46,146 nucleotides of DNA from JAAYLC01 sp964636665 (lineage in GTDB: Bacteria > Bacteroidota > Bacteroidia > Flavobacteriales > Flavobacteriaceae), in NCBI GenBank assembly GCA_964636665.1, contig CAZWVT010000009.1:1-46146 (forward strand). Reading direction: 5' to 3'. The notes under the pieces are model-generated. The model was not told the DNA's origin and searched no databases. It was given only the letters and a program-made list of their open reading frames with translations. Of the stretch, positions 24,338 to 34,648 are shown piece by piece (positions within the stretch are counted from its first letter, which is position 1; each line of letters begins with the position of its first letter). A program made the position numbers and the translations under genes.

Positions 24338-27300
24338 TTATCCAAGCTCAAATAAATTCTCCATCAGTTCCAATTGTTCTAAAGTTGGTTTTGCATAAAA
24401 TATTCCGTTGGTTTTTCCTTGACGGATTCCGCGGATGAACAAATACAAAACACCTCCAAAATCTCTTTCGTAATCAAAAACATCTCCCAATCGACTTTTT
24501 AAAAATTTCTGAATGGCAAAGGTGTAAATGTAGTATTGTAAATGATAATTATTAATGTCCATCGCATCCGACAATGCTTTTTGCGAATAATCATCTAAAG
24601 TTGCGCCTAAATAATTCGATTTCCAGTCGAGTATGTAATATTTATTGTTATGGCGAAAAAACAAGTCTATTTTTCCGGTCATGATGCCTTCCAATTGTTT
24701 CCAGGTTTCGTGAGAAATATAAACTCCCTTTTTTTGCAGTTGCTGAAGAGTGGAAGGAGTAAATAAAGAAACAGGAAAATCAAATTCGAGTTCGTGGATT
24801 AATTCGTTTGAATTCACTGAAGCTAAGCGAAAAGAATCGGAATCTGTTTGAATCTCAACCTGCATCGTATGTTCAATTAATTGATGAATGTTTTTATTAA
24901 ATTTTTTATCTTCTTTCCGCAAAAATTGATTGATGATTCGCTGAATGGTTCGCTGTTGATTCTGAGAAGTATCAAAATTGATGTTTTCAAATAGGGAATG
25001 CAGAAAATTCCCGATTTTAGTTCCTCTTCCCAACGATTTAAAAATAAAATGTTCGTAATTTTCTTCTTCGGAAACAAAATTATCACGTGGAATATACTTA
25101 GGTTTCGCTGCCAGACTGCTGAAACTAATACGTGTCCAGTAATTCTCTTTTAGCGAAAAATCAATGATTTTTGGAGGGAATTGCTTTTTCGGAGGTTTCG
25201 GATTGTAATTGGCAGTTGGTTTTTCAAGCGGTTCGTTCCGGGTAATTAGAATATCATCAAAGGACACGGCGTTTAAAAAAACGCTCAGGGTTGATGTCTT
25301 TTGATAATCGTTTTTGCTGATAAAACAAGCGTAAACGGCTCTTGTCAGAGCAACATAGAGCAGCCTTCGGTTTTCTTGTTCTGCTTGTAACAAATAGCGT
25401 TGTTGTTGTGTTTCGGTTAATTGAGAAAACAATCCTGACCTGTAGACTCCGTTTTCATCCCGGAAATTTACCTGCAAATCCTTTGCAGTTTTTGGCTTAA
25501 AATCCAAAAAGGGTGCGAAAACAATGGGATATTGCAATCCTTTACTCTTGTGAATGGTCACAATTTTAACAGCGTCTTCATCTGTTTCCATACGCTGAAT
25601 CCATTCATCTTCTCCGGATTCCGGATTGGCAATGTTTAATCGAAGCCATTGTAACAGTTCCACAGGATTAAGCATAAGCCGACTTTCAGTTTTGTATAAC
25701 AATTCCATCAGATGGGATAGATTGGTCAAAATGCGCATTCCATTTTCTTCGGAATCTGAAGTTAAAGCTGTGCGGATATTAAAATCAGAAATAACGGTCA
25801 TCAAGGTGGCATACACTCCTTTTTCAACCCACATTGAATAATAATTCCGGAACATTTCAATGATGTTTTCTTCATCGGTTTTGAGTATGTCTTCTTTTTT
25901 CCAACGAAATAAGGAAGTTAACAATACCCGATTCACTTGAGCGCGTTTGTGATGAATGATTGCATCTAACAAATAAGCAATTTCTTGTGCTTCGACGGTT
26001 TGCAGAATTTTAATGTCAGAAACCACAACTGTAGGAACATTTACCTGTGATAACTGCTGCTGAATCGCCAAACCTTCGCGGTTGGAACGCACCAGTACGC
26101 CGATATCCGACGGACGAATAGTGCGCTGTCCTGAGTTTTTGTTGGGAATCGTAAAATCTGAATCTTTCAATAATTTCAAGATTTGTCGCGGAACATCCTT
26201 TTGAATTTCAGTATTGTTTTTGAGAGAAGTGATTTGAATCGGAACGATGGGATTGTTTTTTTCAAGAATAGTTCCTTTTGAACTATTCGACGGAGCATCT
26301 ACATTTTTATAGATAATGCTTTGAATATCATCTTTATAATGAAAAGTATCAAAATCTTCATAAGGACTAAAAAAATGATTCAAAGCATTTATCAATGAGG
26401 AGGTAGAACGGTAATTAATGTTCATATTATACACATTGTCAACCTTGTTTCTCGCTTTAAAATAAGTAGCGATATCGGCTTTTCTAAAAGCGTAAATAGA
26501 CTGTTTTGGATCTCCGATATAAAATAAAATACTGTTGTCATGAAAGGCATTTTCAAAAATTTCATATTGTCTTTTATCGGTATCTTGAAATTCATCGATA
26601 AAAACAGCTTTGTATTTTTTACGCAATTCATTGGCAAGCGGGGTGTTTTCTCCTTGCATCAAAGCACGGTGCATTCTGACAATCATATCATCAAAGGACA
26701 TCAGATTCAGCGCGAGTTTGTGATTTTCTATTTGTTTGCTGATTTCTTGAATGGCAAAACAATAAATATCGGTAATTACCTTTTGTTCTTCGTTTGCCAA
26801 ATTTTCAATTAGCTCGTAATAATGTTGAATGTCATTTAGATATTCCGGAAATAACTCTTGAATGTATTTAGTGTTTTTTTTGTCATTGATTGCTTCAATA
26901 ATTTCTTCTGGAGTTTCTAAATTTTGAAACAATTTTTGTGCATTTTTATTTTTTTCGCTTTGACTTTTAATATGTTCTTTTTGACTACTTATTTTCCCGA
27001 TTATTTTTTCTTTGAGAAAGCTTATTTCGTTCTGTAACGATTTTACTTTACCTTCTGTGTTTTTTTCAAGATCGGATTCTAAATCGTAATCACGTTCGAC
27101 ATCGTAAAATAGATAATTTTTTTCGTTTAAATGGTCTTTTAAAACAACATAAATTGAATCGTGGGTAAAACTATGGGAAATTAAAATTTTTAAATATTCA
27201 TCTTTGAGTGGCGTGATATGAGTTCGCCAAAATTGCTGGATTTCTTTTAGGACAATTTCTGATATGTCTTGAATCAATTCCGCATGAAACAATTGGTTGG

Positions 27301-27724
27301 TCTCAAAAGCAAATTCGTTGAGGCTTTTTTGACAAAATCCGTGAATGGTCATTATTGAAGCTTCATCTAAATTGAGAAGGGCATTTCGCAGAATTTGTTG
27401 TGCTTCCTGCCGTGATAAATGGTTTCTGGAAGCGTCCACAACTGCCATAATTTGTCGATCTCCGATGTCTTGTCCGTTTACGTACTTATAGGCTTCTCGA
27501 ACAAAAATCCGGATGCGCTCCTGAAGTTCGGCAACGGCGGCATTGGTAAAAGTTACCATCAGAATTTCATTGATGGGATTTTTTTTCTCCAAAAGAATGC
27601 GCAATGCCAAAATGGCAATGGAATAGGTTTTTCCCGTTCCTGCACTTGCTTCAATTAAATTGCTGCCGGTGAGCGGAACTGTCAAGACTTCAAATTCTTT
27701 AAAATTGATTTTATGGGGTGTCAT
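24338..27724 (-). CDS. recB: RecB: exodeoxyribonuclease V beta subunit (helicase-nuclease)
   Basis: From ATG 27724 the product has 1128 residues. It is a superfamily 1A helicase with the RecB-type Walker A (NLIEASAGTGKTYSIA), Walker B (VFIDEFQDTDKRQYE), GDPKQSIYAFR, and the motif VKIVTIHKSKGLQYPIVF. The C-terminal nuclease domain carries the RecB signature GKIDLFFRHNNKYYILDWKSN, with the catalytic Asp and DWKSN Lys. With RecC and RecD it forms the enzyme that resects double-strand breaks and loads RecA. The start lies one base after the recC stop, showing coupling. An in-frame TTG nine bases upstream is less likely. Confidence 0.96.
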   Translation of the reverse strand: MTPHKINFKEFEVLTVPLTGSNLIEASAGTGKTYSIAILALRILLEKKNPINEILMVTFTNAAVAELQERIRIFVREAYKYVNGQDIGDRQIMAVVDASRNHLSRQEAQQILRNALLNLDEASIMTIHGFCQKSLNEFAFETNQLFHAELIQDISEIVLKEIQQFWRTHITPLKDEYLKILISHSFTHDSIYVVLKDHLNEKNYLFYDVERDYDLESDLEKNTEGKVKSLQNEISFLKEKIIGKISSQKEHIKSQSEKNKNAQKLFQNLETPEEIIEAINDKKNTKYIQELFPEYLNDIQHYYELIENLANEEQKVITDIYCFAIQEISKQIENHKLALNLMSFDDMIVRMHRALMQGENTPLANELRKKYKAVFIDEFQDTDKRQYEIFENAFHDNSILFYIGDPKQSIYAFRKADIATYFKARNKVDNVYNMNINYRSTSSLINALNHFFSPYEDFDTFHYKDDIQSIIYKNVDAPSNSSKGTILEKNNPIVPIQITSLKNNTEIQKDVPRQILKLLKDSDFTIPNKNSGQRTIRPSDIGVLVRSNREGLAIQQQLSQVNVPTVVVSDIKILQTVEAQEIAYLLDAIIHHKRAQVNRVLLTSLFRWKKEDILKTDEENIIEMFRNYYSMWVEKGVYATLMTVISDFNIRTALTSDSEENGMRILTNLSHLMELLYKTESRLMLNPVELLQWLRLNIANPESGEDEWIQRMETDEDAVKIVTIHKSKGLQYPIVFAPFLDFKPKTAKDLQVNFRDENGVYRSGLFSQLTETQQQRYLLQAEQENRRLLYVALTRAVYACFISKNDYQKTSTLSVFLNAVSFDDILITRNEPLEKPTANYNPKPPKKQFPPKIIDFSLKENYWTRISFSSLAAKPKYIPRDNFVSEEENYEHFIFKSLGRGTKIGNFLHSLFENINFDTSQNQQRTIQRIINQFLRKEDKKFNKNIHQLIEHTMQVEIQTDSDSFRLASVNSNELIHELEFDFPVSLFTPSTLQQLQKKGVYISHETWKQLEGIMTGKIDLFFRHNNKYYILDWKSNYLGATLDDYSQKALSDAMDINNYHLQYYIYTFAIQKFLKSRLGDVFDYERDFGGVLYLFIRGIRQGKTNGIFYAKPTLEQLELMENLFELG

Positions 27725-27725
27725 T

Positions 27726-30700
27726 TTAAGCAAATATATTTTTTAACGGAGCGACCAAAATAAGTGCAATTTCCTTGTATTTTTCAAAGTTCGTTTCATC
27801 AAATAAACCTTCTTCAAACTCCATAATGTGATACTGATCCGAAGCGGGGAATCGAAAATTGTTTATATAATCTCTATCAAGAGATTTGATGAATTGTAGA
27901 TAGTCCAAGTTTTCAAAATCGTTCAATTTTTCTGATGCTTCAAGAATAAAAGGAAGTACGGCGTGATGTCCTTCGACGTAAAATTGAAACATTTTTTTCA
28001 GGACTTCCAGAGCTTCTTTTTGCGAAATGCTTTTGAGTTCGGACACTTTTTCTTTATGATGAGAAATATAATGAAGTTCGACCTCAATTCCTGAAGCTAT
28101 CAACAACAGATATCGGATATAAGCATCCAATTGGTACTTTAATTCTCTTTTGGAAAAGCAGGAAAAAATCAACCGATTTCCAAAAACTTCAATCGTTCCG
28201 TTGATTCTTGAGTTTTCAATTTGCAGGGAAATGGGAATTTTCTTTTTCTCCAAGGATTTTGTCAGATTTTCATAAGTTTCTTTTACATAGGAAATTTCCT
28301 CGATAAGTTCATTAAATTTTCGGTGGCTCATGTTTTTTAAAGGCAATTCTCCCTGTTTTAACAAGCGTTGTCTTTCGCTTTCGTAGGTCTCATCCGGAAG
28401 TGTCAGAAAATGCGTTCGCAACCGCCATTTTTCCTGAGAATTTAAATCAAATTTTTCTGTGGTTTCTAAAATCAATTCGTCTTCGCGATAATAAATATCC
28501 AAGACTTTGTTGTAATACCCTTTGATGGGATTTTTTAAAAATGAAACAAATTTTTCAATAGCGATATCTTCAAAATTGTCGAAAGCCGACGGATTGGCTT
28601 TTTTGAGAGTCAATTTTGAAGTGCTTTGCGAGAGGTAGGAATACAGATTCGGATTGTCGGAGTTGTAATTTCTGCTAAAGTCGTGCAAAGGATGTTTTTG
28701 AACAATCTTTTTTCGCGTACTGTCGGGATTTTCAGAATGGGTGCTGATAAAATCTATCAATTCGTCAACCATTGAAGACGGCGGAATGCTGCTATTGTCT
28801 TTTACGTTTTGACCGATATAGCTAATGTATAAATAATCTTCGGCAGATACTAAAGTTTCCAAAAAGAGATGTTTGTCGTTTTGCTTGATGTTTCGGTCGC
28901 CGCGTTGTTTTTCTTTCAACATTAAATCAAAACTCACACGGTTCTCGATTCGCGGAAATTTGTCGTAGTCCATTCCTAAAAGCGCTACTACTTTGAACGG
29001 AATACTTCGCATCGGAATTAACGAGCAAAAAGTGATTCCGGAAGATGCAAATGCCCGACTTCGTTTCGCATTTTTCAAAATAGGAAGGAAGTCATACAAA
29101 AACACATCGTAACTGACTTTCTCATTAAAAAGTTCCTGTAACAGATTGTAGTTTTCAAGTTCTTTAAGCAGCAGTAAATAATCCTCGTCTTCATTTTCTT
29201 CTCGTTCTCCAATAAATTGAAAAACGGTATCTTCTACATAATTTACCCATTCCGAAAGCGTTCGTTTGGTTTTACGGGATTGGACGGATTGGATTAGCAA
29301 TTCGATAAAATACGTGAAATGAACAGTTTGCGCCATTTGAAAACCTTCAACTGAATCCAACGGATATAAACTTTCATTTTCGGTTTCATATTCATTTCCG
29401 CCGCTCATACAAAGGCCGTACATAATCCGTTTTAAACCGTATTGCCAACTGACGTAATAGGTGTCATCTTCCTTTTTTCCGACTGTTCCAAAACGAATGT
29501 TGGCTTCGCGGATTAAATTTCTTACAAACTCCACATCGTTGATTCGGAAGTTGTTGCGAATGGCAGAAAAATCCAAAAGTCTGACGATAGTTTCCGATGT
29601 AAACTGATTTTCTCGTAGGGAGAGAATTTCAATCAATGCATTGGACAAACTGTCCGAAACAGCAAAACTTTCATCTGCAATGGTGTAGCGAAAATGGTAA
29701 GGAGCGTTGTCAAAAACCGCCTTGATGTAGGATGCATAAGTATCGATATCGGAAACCATTACCACAATATCTCTCGCAGACAATTCCTCGTTGCGTTTAT
29801 CGATTAAATGAACTAAATAATTGTATAAAACCTGCACTTCACGCAGCGGATTAAAACAAGAATTAATCGTAATCGATCCGTCGTATAGGAGGTTTTTAGG
29901 AATTTTAAATTGTTTTTCATTCTCGTAAACAGATTTTTGAATGCGATGCAAAAGCGTGTCGGGATTGGGAATTTCAGAGGGAAGCTCTTCCATTGTATTA
30001 AGTATCTGACTGTCTTCGAAAATCATTAAAAAAGTATCCTGAATCAATTTTCCCCAACTGACCAATAACGGATTTGCATCTGATTTTTCCGATTTGTCGT
30101 AGTAACCTTTGCTTTGTAAAAAGGAAATAAGTTTTTCTGTTTTTTCTTCAAACCAATAGTCTTCGGGTGCAGGATTTTGAATTAAAAATTGCACATCGAC
30201 AAACTTGGAAACAGAATTTATAATCGCATAATGATAATTTGTAATTAAGCTGATTCCAAAAAAGTATAAATTGGAAATCTCTTCTTTTAAAATTAATTGA
30301 TTGTCAGGAATCTGTACGGCTTCAGAAATAAATTTTCCAATATAATTTTTGTCCGGGAAATTGTCTCCGATGCGATTCATTGCATTTATCCATAGCGTTT
30401 TTTGCCAATTGTCGTAATCGTCTTTGCTCGTGTTCCATTCTTCGGTCATTGCAGTACGATACACTTGATACTGGTCAAAAAGATCGGCAACTTGCTGAGC
30501 TAAAGCCATACGTTTTAAATCGCTGTCCGAATGTTTGGAGCTGTAATATTGTGCAATAAAAGGGTAACGGGATTTAAATTCGTTTTCGTCTAACAACGTG
30601 TAGAGCAGCCATGTAAAATCGTGTAAAGAAATGGAGCGTTTATAGGTTCCTGAAATTTTCCGAAACAACAGATGAACACTTTCGTTTGGTTTTAAAAATC

Positions 30701-30878
30701 GAATGTTTGCAACAATTCCCAGCCGATTGGCAAGTTGTTGTTTGAGCCAGACGTTCATTCCTTCGGTTTGCGTCACAATGTAAACCGGGCGAAACACATC
30801 GGCAGAATGTTGAATTTCTACTGCCAGATTTTCTGCAAGTTTAGTTAAGGAATTGGATACTTTTAATCGAATACTCAT
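27726..30878 (-). CDS. recC: RecC: exodeoxyribonuclease V gamma subunit
   Basis: The 1050-residue product is RecC. The N-terminal pattern SLTKLAENLAVEIQ ... IVTQTEGMNVWLKQQLANRLGIVANIRFLKPNE is the RecC signature, and the DIVVMVSDIDTYASYIKAVF stretch and SFDLMLKEKQRGDRN are also characteristic. RecC is a helicase-like protein without working motor motifs; it splits the DNA duplex and recognises Chi in the RecBCD complex. Its length is close to the usual 1000-1150. It lies 15 bp after recD and 1 bp before recB. I see no frameshift or break. Confidence 0.94.
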   Translation of the reverse strand: MSIRLKVSNSLTKLAENLAVEIQHSADVFRPVYIVTQTEGMNVWLKQQLANRLGIVANIRFLKPNESVHLLFRKISGTYKRSISLHDFTWLLYTLLDENEFKSRYPFIAQYYSSKHSDSDLKRMALAQQVADLFDQYQVYRTAMTEEWNTSKDDYDNWQKTLWINAMNRIGDNFPDKNYIGKFISEAVQIPDNQLILKEEISNLYFFGISLITNYHYAIINSVSKFVDVQFLIQNPAPEDYWFEEKTEKLISFLQSKGYYDKSEKSDANPLLVSWGKLIQDTFLMIFEDSQILNTMEELPSEIPNPDTLLHRIQKSVYENEKQFKIPKNLLYDGSITINSCFNPLREVQVLYNYLVHLIDKRNEELSARDIVVMVSDIDTYASYIKAVFDNAPYHFRYTIADESFAVSDSLSNALIEILSLRENQFTSETIVRLLDFSAIRNNFRINDVEFVRNLIREANIRFGTVGKKEDDTYYVSWQYGLKRIMYGLCMSGGNEYETENESLYPLDSVEGFQMAQTVHFTYFIELLIQSVQSRKTKRTLSEWVNYVEDTVFQFIGEREENEDEDYLLLLKELENYNLLQELFNEKVSYDVFLYDFLPILKNAKRSRAFASSGITFCSLIPMRSIPFKVVALLGMDYDKFPRIENRVSFDLMLKEKQRGDRNIKQNDKHLFLETLVSAEDYLYISYIGQNVKDNSSIPPSSMVDELIDFISTHSENPDSTRKKIVQKHPLHDFSRNYNSDNPNLYSYLSQSTSKLTLKKANPSAFDNFEDIAIEKFVSFLKNPIKGYYNKVLDIYYREDELILETTEKFDLNSQEKWRLRTHFLTLPDETYESERQRLLKQGELPLKNMSHRKFNELIEEISYVKETYENLTKSLEKKKIPISLQIENSRINGTIEVFGNRLIFSCFSKRELKYQLDAYIRYLLLIASGIEVELHYISHHKEKVSELKSISQKEALEVLKKMFQFYVEGHHAVLPFILEASEKLNDFENLDYLQFIKSLDRDYINNFRFPASDQYHIMEFEEGLFDETNFEKYKEIALILVAPLKNIFA

Positions 30879-30893
30879 TGAAATAATTGCTGT

Positions 30894-32642
30894 TTATACG
30901 TTATTAAATCTTTTTGCGAAACCGGAACTCCGTTCAACACCTCGCTCGATGCATTTTAAAAACAAATCTTTACGAGATTGGACAATTACCTCCTTTTTGG
31001 CACGAGTAACCGCCGTATAAAGCAATTCCCGAGAAAGCAACGGATTGTCTTCCAAATCAGGCAAAATGACAAAAACCTTCTCAAATTCCGAACCTTGACT
31101 TTTGTGAATAGTCATTGCAAAAACCGTCTCCGCTGCTGTAATATATGCCGGCAGCACAGATTTTAATTCGTTGTTTTCATCTTCAAACCACACCCTTAAT
31201 TTGCCGTTTTCATCGCTTCTGACAATTCCGATATCGCCGTTAAAAAGTGAAAGTTCGTAATTGTTTCCGGTGATTATAATGGGGCGGTTTTCATAAAATT
31301 CTCCGGTTCGTGAAATCAGATTTTTTTCAATGAGATAATTTTCGACTTGCGAATTTACGGCATAAATTCCTTGAGGACCTTCGCGAACAGCACAAAGCAC
31401 TCGTAATTGGTTCAATTTTTCAAATGCTTTTTGGATATCGGTTTCCCGGATGTAATCTTCATAACCTTTTATGAAATCCTTAAAATTTTCTTCTGAATAT
31501 TCGGTATCTATTTCAACCTCTTTATCCGTATTTTCAAAAAATGAAATTACATTTTTGCGGTTATTTGATATGATGGCTTTGCTCAGTTTTCCGATGCCGC
31601 CATCGTCTGAAAATCGGTAACTTTTTTGGAGTTCGATAACTTTTTCAAAAAGCAGATGGTTTTTATCGGTGATGTATTCTGACGAAATTTTGGCAGCGTC
31701 AGCATCGATAAATTGATTAATAAATTGCGCTCTTTCTTTAGAAAACAAGTTTAATTGGTTTTGAGCCAGACACAAATCTCCAAACAAACTACCGGCTTCT
31801 ACTGAGGCAAGTTGGTTTTTATCGCCTAAAAGCACAATTTTAGCCGTATTGGGAATGGCGTCCATAAGTTTTGAAAATAGTGCGATGTCAATCATCGACG
31901 ATTCATCGATAATGACCAAATCATAAGGAATTGGGTTTTCTTTGTTGTGTTTAAAATGGATGGAATTTCTATTTACTTTCAACAAACGATGAATCGTAGA
32001 AGGTTCAAATTGTTGGATAATTTTTTTTGATTCTTCATCCAATGCCGTGGAATTTTTCAATGATTCTGCCATTCTTGCTGCGGCTTTTCCGGTGGGAGCA
32101 GCGAGTGCGACACGCAAATCGGAATTTAAGCGCAACAAAAGAGAAAGAAATTTTGCCACGGTTGTAGTTTTGCCAGTGCCGGGACCGCCGGTGATGATGG
32201 TAAACCGATTTAAAACAGCGGATAATCCGGCAATCATCTGCCAATCAATTTCTGAAGAAGCTGAAAATAATTTTTGGACATACGTTTTTTGGGCGATTAA
32301 TTTATTTTTGATTTCAAGCTCTTCATTATGAGAGATAAAGAGTTTAAGATTTTCAAACACTTTTTCTTCGTAATGAAAATAACGTTGCAGGTAGAGATTT
32401 TTGTTCCATAAAACAAGTGGAGTTCGCGCGGTTCCATCGGAGACAAAATAAGGTTCTTGCAATGCATTTTCTGCCGGTTGTGAATATCCGATTTCTTCCC
32501 AATCATCGGGTGAAAGCGTTTCTAAATCAATGCAAATATGCCCTTCGCTCAAACGTTTTGAGAGTAGGTATAAATAAGGTTCTAAGCTTGGTTTATTAAA
32601 ATATTGTGCAAATTGTCGATGGACGTCTTTGGTTAAATTCAT
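30894..32642 (-). CDS. recD: RecD: exodeoxyribonuclease V alpha subunit (5'-3' helicase)
   Basis: From ATG 32642 the product has 582 residues and is a superfamily 1B helicase. Motifs in order are Walker A ITGGPGTGKTTTVAKFLS, Walker B LVIIDESSMIDIALFSKLM, motif III VLLGDKNQLASVEAGSLFGDL and the C-terminal MTIHKSQGSEFEKVFVILP and YTAVTRAKKEV. The length fits RecD1 rather than the longer RecD2. RecD is the fast motor of RecBCD. I chose ATG 32642 (MNLTKDVHRQ) over an upstream in-frame TTG that would add 24 residues. It is the first gene of recD-recC-recB, with no TAnnTTTG match in the 173-bp gap to the divergent neighbour. Confidence 0.95.
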   Translation of the reverse strand: MNLTKDVHRQFAQYFNKPSLEPYLYLLSKRLSEGHICIDLETLSPDDWEEIGYSQPAENALQEPYFVSDGTARTPLVLWNKNLYLQRYFHYEEKVFENLKLFISHNEELEIKNKLIAQKTYVQKLFSASSEIDWQMIAGLSAVLNRFTIITGGPGTGKTTTVAKFLSLLLRLNSDLRVALAAPTGKAAARMAESLKNSTALDEESKKIIQQFEPSTIHRLLKVNRNSIHFKHNKENPIPYDLVIIDESSMIDIALFSKLMDAIPNTAKIVLLGDKNQLASVEAGSLFGDLCLAQNQLNLFSKERAQFINQFIDADAAKISSEYITDKNHLLFEKVIELQKSYRFSDDGGIGKLSKAIISNNRKNVISFFENTDKEVEIDTEYSEENFKDFIKGYEDYIRETDIQKAFEKLNQLRVLCAVREGPQGIYAVNSQVENYLIEKNLISRTGEFYENRPIIITGNNYELSLFNGDIGIVRSDENGKLRVWFEDENNELKSVLPAYITAAETVFAMTIHKSQGSEFEKVFVILPDLEDNPLLSRELLYTAVTRAKKEVIVQSRKDLFLKCIERGVERSSGFAKRFNNV

Positions 32643-32779
32643 TTTGAAAATAGAAACGTTATTATTGTTTAAATGTAGGAGAGTAGTTGACGAATTTACA
32701 GAAAATATTTTCAAGAAAAGAATGAAATTAATTTAAGAATGATTTGTGAAACATTTTCACAAGACTCCTTTGAGTTGGC

Positions 32780-32787
32780 TAACTTTG
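32780..32787 (+). promoter_or_regulatory. Promoter -7 box of the CoA-binding protein gene
   Basis: TAACTTTG matches TAnnTTTG and lies 28 nt before the start codon at 32816. Confidence 0.5.
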
Positions 32788-32815
32788 TAAGTATATCATT
32801 AATAAAGATTAAACT

Positions 32816-33175
32816 ATGAAAAAAACCTTAGTCATCGGTGCGAGTTTAAATCCCGGCCGTTATTCCAATATTGCCATAAACCGATTGGTAAATGCCGGAC
32901 ATTCGGTTGTTGCAGTCGGTCTTAAAAAAGGAGAAGTAGCAGGTGTTTCAATTGATACGGATAAAGTTGCTTATGAAGATATCGACACAGTTACGCTTTA
33001 TTTAAATCCAAAACGTCAGCAAGATTATTACGATTATATTATCTCATTAAATCCGAAGCGGGTGATTTTTAATCCCGGAACTGAAAATCCTGAATTTTAT
33101 GATTTGCTACATCAAAATTCCATTGAAACTGAAGTTGCCTGTACTTTAGTCCTTTTGGGTACGAATCAATATTAA
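32816..33175 (+). CDS. CoA-binding (Rossmann-fold) domain protein
   Basis: The 119-residue product is a single CoA_binding_2 domain. It starts with the strand-loop KTLVIGASLNPGRYSNIAINRL, the nucleotide-binding glycine-rich turn of the family, followed by VVAVGLKKGEVAGV and the later VIFNPGTENPEF. The length equals the stand-alone members of the family (such as E. coli YccU), which bind CoA or a related nucleotide; the physiological role is not established. Its last 30 bp overlap the end of the convergent symporter gene on the other strand. Confidence 0.88.
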   Translation: MKKTLVIGASLNPGRYSNIAINRLVNAGHSVVAVGLKKGEVAGVSIDTDKVAYEDIDTVTLYLNPKRQQDYYDYIISLNPKRVIFNPGTENPEFYDLLHQNSIETEVACTLVLLGTNQY

Positions 33176-34591
33176 CCCCAAGTAGGTAAGTGCGCCGTTG
33201 AGAATCAGGATAAAAAAACCAAAATCAAACCCGAACCATTTCATGCTATTAACGCTAATGATATAGGAAAGAATTGGTGATACTATCGCAATTATTGGAA
33301 CGAATTTGTCTCGTATTTGCCATTTTGTGAACAATCCGAAAGCGTACAATCCGAGTAGCGGACCGTACGTATATCCTGCAAAAATGAAAAGTTTTTCAAT
33401 AACCGAGGCATCGTCCACCAAATATTTGAACCCTACCATCACTAAAATAAAAAGCAAGGAAAAGCCTATGTGTACTTGTTTTCTTATTTTAATCTGCTTA
33501 TTTTCTCTGTATTTTTTTTCAATTCCGATAATGTCGATACAGAAAGAAGTTGTCAATGCCGTTAGAGCGCCATCGGCACTGGAATATGCAGCGGCTATTA
33601 ACCCAAGGATAAAGAACACCATCAAACCCATACCAAGATCAGACTGTGTTGCTATGGTGGGGAAGAGTAAATCGCGTTGGGCATCGATTCCGTTTTGCTG
33701 TGCATAAACCGTTAAAAGAAGTCCTAAAATTAGAAACAGCATATTTGTGATGACTAAAATTATGGTAAACCAAAACATATTCTTTTGAGCATCTTTTAAA
33801 TTGCGACAAGTCAGATTTTTCTGCATCATATCCTGATCCAGTCCGGTCATTACGATGGTGATAAATGCTCCGCTGAGGAATTGTTTCCAGAAATAATTGG
33901 CACTTTTGATATCGTCGAAAAAGAAGATTTGCGAAAGTTCGCTTTGACTTACGTAGGAAATAAGTTCTGTCCCTGCTACTCCCAAACTATCAGATATGTA
34001 ATATATTGCCATTCCCACCGTAGTTAACATAAAAAGCGTTTGAAGCGTGTCGGTCCATACAATGGTTTTTATTCCGCTTCTAAAAGTATAAAGCCATATC
34101 AAGGCAATGGTAATGGAAACCGTTGCCCAGAATGGAATATTCATCTCGTCAAAAATTAAAAACTGCAAGACGATGGCTACCAAATACAATCTGAAACTGG
34201 CGCCAATGGTTCGAGAAAGCAGGAAAAAAGTAGCTCCCGTTTTATAAGAATAATTTCCGAAACGTCTTTCCAGATAGGTATAAATGGAAGTAAGATTCAT
34301 ACGATAATAAAGCGGAAGCAATACAAACATAATTACCGCATAACCTAGAATATATCCCAAAACCACTTGAAAATATCCAAATCTCGAAGCTTCTACCCAA
34401 CCCGGAACAGAAATAAAAGTAACTCCGCTCAGAGAGGCGCCAATCATCCCGAAAGCGACTAAATACCACGGAGATTGACGGCTTGCTTTAAAAAAATCGG
34501 CATTTGAATTGCCCTTTCCTGTTAAAAAAGAAATCAAAATCAAAACACCGAAATAACCTAAAATTAAGAGTAGAATGTAGGTAGGTTGCAT
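33146..34591 (-). CDS. Sodium:solute symporter (SSS family)
   Basis: The 481-residue product has about 13 predicted membrane helices. The segment FGMIGASLSGVTFISVPGW near 50-70 matches the SSS family sodium-binding helix, and TGLDQDMMQKNLTCRN and AAYSSADGALTALTTSF (about 334-350, sodium-site serines) are typical. Members take up proline, pantothenate, sugars or iodide with sodium; the substrate here cannot be assigned. It lies 57 bp downstream of the methyltransferase gene and could be the last gene of that run, while its 3' end overlaps the CoA-binding gene by 30 bp. Confidence 0.92.
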   Translation of the reverse strand: MQPTYILLLILGYFGVLILISFLTGKGNSNADFFKASRQSPWYLVAFGMIGASLSGVTFISVPGWVEASRFGYFQVVLGYILGYAVIMFVLLPLYYRMNLTSIYTYLERRFGNYSYKTGATFFLLSRTIGASFRLYLVAIVLQFLIFDEMNIPFWATVSITIALIWLYTFRSGIKTIVWTDTLQTLFMLTTVGMAIYYISDSLGVAGTELISYVSQSELSQIFFFDDIKSANYFWKQFLSGAFITIVMTGLDQDMMQKNLTCRNLKDAQKNMFWFTIILVITNMLFLILGLLLTVYAQQNGIDAQRDLLFPTIATQSDLGMGLMVFFILGLIAAAYSSADGALTALTTSFCIDIIGIEKKYRENKQIKIRKQVHIGFSLLFILVMVGFKYLVDDASVIEKLFIFAGYTYGPLLGLYAFGLFTKWQIRDKFVPIIAIVSPILSYIISVNSMKWFGFDFGFFILILNGALTYLGLILIRTQKD

Positions 34592-34648
34592 AAATTAGGA
34601 ATTGGTTTTTTTAGAACAAGGCGTAAAAGTACAAAGATTGTTTTAAGT

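Noticed and set aside
24338..32642. A defence or phage-related helicase-nuclease island
   Set aside because: The three proteins carry the full RecB, RecC and RecD signatures and are the housekeeping repair enzyme; no restriction, toxin or phage gene is adjacent.
32643..32714. Upstream TTG start for RecD
   Set aside because: It would add 24 low-complexity residues (Asn/Ser-rich) before the conserved N-terminus; an ATG at 32642 is available.
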